From a bacterium (GTDB taxonomy: Bacteria > Patescibacteriota > Gracilibacteria > UBA1369 > GCA-2718715), in the NCBI GenBank assembly GCA_030426295.1, contig JAUHYY010000057.1, forward strand, positions 1 to 6,809: 6,809 nucleotides of DNA. Reading direction: 5' to 3'. Shown one piece after another: positions 5,263 to 6,809 of this stretch. How positions within the stretch are numbered: position 1 is the first letter of the stretch; each line of letters begins with the position of its first letter. The notes below the pieces were generated by a model, which made no database searches, was not told where the DNA came from, and saw only the letters and a list, made by a program, of their open reading frames with translations. Both the position numbers and the translations under genes were made by a program.

Positions 5263-5291
5263 TTTACTTAGAGGATTCTTTTTTTTATACT
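5263..5291 (+). promoter_or_regulatory. Promoter of tRNA-Leu
   Basis: TTTACT (5263-5268), a 17-bp spacer and TATACT (5286-5291). Transcription would start near 5298, about six bases before the mature tRNA 5' end at 5304. A T8 tract (5279-5286) fills the end of the spacer. It is a moderate match to the sigma70-type consensus at ideal spacing. Confidence 0.45.
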
Positions 5292-5303
5292 TGGTGCCGA
5301 AAT

Positions 5304-5392
5304 GCACGAGTGGCGGAATTGGTAGACGCGCCAGCTTGAGGGGCTGGTCCTGAAATTTCGGGGTGGAGGTTCAAGTCCTCTCTCGTGCACCA
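5304..5392 (+). tRNA. tRNA-Leu, anticodon GAG, with encoded CCA
   Basis: A complete class II tRNA of 89 nt including CCA. The acceptor stem GCACGAG (5304-5310) pairs with CTCGTGC (5382-5388), followed by discriminator A5389 and genomically encoded CCA (5390-5392). The anticodon stem CCAGC/GCTGG (5331-5335, 5343-5347) closes the loop TTGAGGG, with anticodon GAG at 5338-5340, reading leucine codons CUC and CUU. The long variable arm (5348-5364) has a CCTGA/TTCGGG-type stem typical of tRNA-Leu. The T arm has a 5-bp stem (5365-5369 with 5377-5381, one G-U pair) and the loop TTCAAGT. The D arm contains the expected GG of the D loop. All stems are intact, so it should be functional. Confidence 0.97.
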
Positions 5393-5448
5393 CGGCTTCA
5401 TGATTTACTGTAGCTCCTTTAAACTTGTCCTTCAGTCAATTTAGAGCT

Positions 5449-6381
5449 CTATTTTTCAGATAAGTAGTCTGCTAGAGAAATATAGTAAGTTGTACCGTCT
5501 TTTTCAGCTACTAGTTCGCCATTTAGGACAATAAATCTAGGTCCTTTAATTGAACCTTGTCGGTGGTGATTTATATGTGCTTCACCTCCAATTGTTATAC
5601 ATACAAACTCTTTGTCTCCTAATGTAACTAATCTTGGATTAAGCTGTGGCATCTTTGCTCTTTCAGCTTTCTTTTTTTCTAACTCTTCTATTAAGGCTGC
5701 TATCTTTTCTTGAATACCTTTGATTTCGGTGTCTAGTGCTTTGCTTCGAAGGGTAACTTTACTAAGTTTTTTTAAGCCTTCCTGGCGATCACGGTTTAAT
5801 TGCTGTGACTTTTTAATGTCATCAGCTAAGTTTGCATCTTCATCTTCGCTGTTATCCTCAAATATCAATTCTGGTACTTCTTCTTTCTCTCCTAAACTAT
5901 AAGAATAAACCTCGTCTTCAGTCAAGATACGCATAAAAACACTAATTAACTCAATTCCAGACTGATACCTTGTACTATCATCTTTATGACTTCCTTTATG
6001 GTCTCCCACTAGAAATGAGATACTCCTGCGTATTACATCACAAGTATCAATCCCATTTTCCCTGCGTAACTTTTCAAATAATTCATTGTATTCCTCTTGT
6101 TGAGGCCTAGCTAATTTGCCTAGCTCAATTCTGGGTCCAGAAATAGGCGAAGAATGGTGCTCAAAACGAGTAAAGTCTGCTACTAATTGAAAGTCATCTT
6201 GTAAAGTAAACCCATCGAATCTGTATCTTTGTAGTGGGGGTATAAAGAGTTTATTTTGTTGTCCATCGTTAGCTTTCATTTGTAGCCTACCTAAAGCATT
6301 TAAAAAGCCTATTACGTGCATTCCATCAATGACTTCAATTCCTTTTTCATGGTTAAAACCAGTTGCTATTGAGTTTCTCAT
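5449..6381 (-). CDS. Hypothetical protein, 310 aa, with acidic linker, coiled coil and His-rich C-terminal domain
   Basis: I do not recognise this protein. Four parts can be seen. Residues 1 to about 165 form a mixed alpha/beta N-terminal domain, including IPPLQRYRFDGF (47-58) and a helix at about 94-108. An acidic linker follows at about 166-188, with runs such as EDNSEDED. Next is a strongly charged coiled coil at about 188-243, rich in K, E, L and I with heptad spacing. The last part (about 246-310) is beta-rich, contains HINHHRQG (269-276) and ends YYISLADYLSEK. No membrane helix or signal peptide is present, so it is probably cytosolic, and the coiled coil suggests oligomers. H269, H272 and H273 could bind a metal, but there is no known metal motif. 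It has a near-consensus promoter, and its start lies 25 bases after the -10 box. A lineage-specific protein is likely. Confidence 0.8.
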   Translation of the reverse strand: MRNSIATGFNHEKGIEVIDGMHVIGFLNALGRLQMKANDGQQNKLFIPPLQRYRFDGFTLQDDFQLVADFTRFEHHSSPISGPRIELGKLARPQQEEYNELFEKLRRENGIDTCDVIRRSISFLVGDHKGSHKDDSTRYQSGIELISVFMRILTEDEVYSYSLGEKEEVPELIFEDNSEDEDANLADDIKKSQQLNRDRQEGLKKLSKVTLRSKALDTEIKGIQEKIAALIEELEKKKAERAKMPQLNPRLVTLGDKEFVCITIGGEAHINHHRQGSIKGPRFIVLNGELVAEKDGTTYYISLADYLSEK

Positions 6382-6406
6382 ATGAAATTTAAATATTTAA
6401 GTCATA

Positions 6407-6434
6407 ATTGTACAGTCTTTATGTATATTGTCAA
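6407..6434 (-). promoter_or_regulatory. Promoter of the 310-aa gene (TTGACA, 16 bp, TACAAT)
   Basis: On the minus strand, consensus TTGACA at 6434-6429, a 16-bp spacer and TACAAT at 6412-6407. Initiation near 6400 would give a leader of about 19 nt before the ATG at 6381, without a Shine-Dalgarno sequence. With the K+ channel promoter, it is one of the two best promoter matches in the window. Confidence 0.65.
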
Positions 6435-6438
6435 CCTA

Positions 6439-6626
6439 GAGATAATGTTTTCTAACAACATTGGGTAAAGTTTTCATCAACATAGCATTGCTCAAATACT
6501 TCCTTTCTGAGCCTTTTCCTCGTATAAACTTACGTTTCTTGAGTTGAATAGGTATTACAAAGACCCTGTAACCACCGCACTCTGCTTCACCAGAAACTGG
6601 CTTTTATTAGATACAGCACTTAACTT
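6439..6626. other. Intergenic stretch with no convincing gene
   Basis: Together with the promoter region to its left this leaves 245 bases (6382-6626) without an annotated gene. On the minus strand a 55-codon stop-to-stop frame (6603-6439) contains protein-like text such as RKFIRGKGSERKYL. It has no ATG or GTG until residue 41 and no promoter of its own. It also uses AGG, CTC and CCC codons that the flanking genes rarely use. Small inverted repeats exist: AATGTT/AACATT at 6444-6449 and 6457-6462, and CCAG/CTGG flanking AAA near 6590-6600. None is a good terminator. It could be the 3' untranslated region of the PH-domain gene, a decayed gene or an unrecognised small RNA. Confidence 0.4.
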
Positions 6627-6809
6627 CTATCCTTTGTTTTGTGTTTTTCTTTCTCGTCGAATTTTTTCAACGAAATCTACTATTTTTTCTGGATGATGTA
6701 TGTAGCTTAAATCTATAGCATTTGGCATAGCTGGTAGATTCACGCTTATGTCACCATAATTTAAAATGTTTCGCATGAATCCTTGTTTGTGTTCTTCGAT
6801 TTCATGGAT
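6627..6809 (-). CDS. Probable bacterial PH-domain (bPH2/DUF304-like) protein, C-terminal end only
   Basis: An open frame enters from the right edge and ends at a TAG at 6629-6627, giving the last 60 residues. The text HKQGFMRNILNYGDISVNLP followed by YIHHPEKIVDFVEKIRRERK matches how bacterial PH-like domains finish: a G-F-x5-L-N-Y-G-D-I strand pair, then a strand and a helix introduced by a P-E/P-x-x-V motif. In that family the domain usually sits at the cytoplasmic face behind one or two membrane helices, which would lie outside this window. A positively charged tail (RRERKTQNKG) closes the protein. The molecular role of these proteins is generally unknown. The assignment rests on a short fragment, so it is probable and not certain. 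It lies upstream of the 310-aa gene on the same strand, but that gene has its own promoter. Confidence 0.6.
   Translation of the reverse strand: MHEIEEHKQGFMRNILNYGDISVNLPAMPNAIDLSYIHHPEKIVDFVEKIRRERKTQNKG

Noticed and set aside
5442..5451. Perfect palindrome TAGAGCTCTA over the stop codon of the 310-aa gene
   Set aside because: It has no loop and no T-run, so it cannot act as an intrinsic terminator, and a 10-bp palindrome is expected by chance at this scale.
5720..5902. Plus-strand open frame of 60 codons inside the 310-aa gene
   Set aside because: The serine- and leucine-rich text arises from the reverse complement of Lys/Glu-rich coiled-coil codons.
1562..6381. The orphan genes as parts of one toxin-antitoxin, defence or secretion system
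   Set aside because: They are on different strands, each has its own promoter, and none has recognisable nuclease, ATPase or toxin motifs, so nothing links them as one system.
1..6809. Use of TGA as a sense codon (genetic code 25)
   Set aside because: The K+ channel and RNA methyltransferase genes both end at TGA exactly where their families end, so TGA is a stop here.

Overview
The window looks like chromosomal sequence from an AT-rich bacterium with a small, compact genome, most likely a member of the Candidate Phyla Radiation (Patescibacteria). I infer this from four things: short intergenic gaps, many small orphan proteins, no recognisable Shine-Dalgarno sequence before any gene, and sigma70-type -10 boxes so close to several start codons that the mRNAs would be leaderless. 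The exact lineage cannot be settled here. TGA is used as a stop (K+ channel gene, RNA methylase gene), so the Gracilibacteria/Absconditabacteria code (TGA = Gly) does not apply. There is no sign of phage, IS elements, CRISPR or a defence island.

Layout, left to right. On the minus strand are the 5' end of an unrecognised gene (1-224), a perfect 13-8-13 inverted repeat that is probably a terminator (237-270), and a SIMPL/DUF541 envelope protein gene (304-1026) whose last strand appears to be frameshifted. A divergent promoter region leads into a plus-strand run, each gene with its own promoter: a minimal two-helix K+ channel (1163-1516), an orphan of 188 aa (1562-2128) and a CaCA-family Na+/Ca2+ exchanger (2189-3148). 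This run converges on a minus-strand pair with overlapping ends: a NOL1/NOP2/Sun-type RNA m5C methyltransferase (4713-3742) followed by a membrane-anchored SAM methyltransferase (3749-3192). Divergent from that pair is an orphan of 159 aa (4768-5247), then tRNA-Leu(GAG) with an encoded CCA (5304-5392). The right end is minus strand: a coiled-coil orphan of 310 aa (6381-5449), a 245-base stretch with no convincing gene, and the C-terminal end of a probable bacterial PH-domain protein (6809-6627).

Functionally this is an ordinary housekeeping and envelope neighbourhood: cation handling (K+ channel, Ca2+ exchanger), RNA and possibly protein methylation, and envelope proteins (SIMPL, PH domain). 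These are interspersed with four genes that I do not recognise. I see no single multi-gene novel system. The most notable points are the apparent +1 frameshift at the end of the SIMPL gene, the repeated 8-9 nt spacing between -10 box and start codon, the 34-bp inverted repeat, and the unrecognised coiled-coil protein with its near-consensus promoter.
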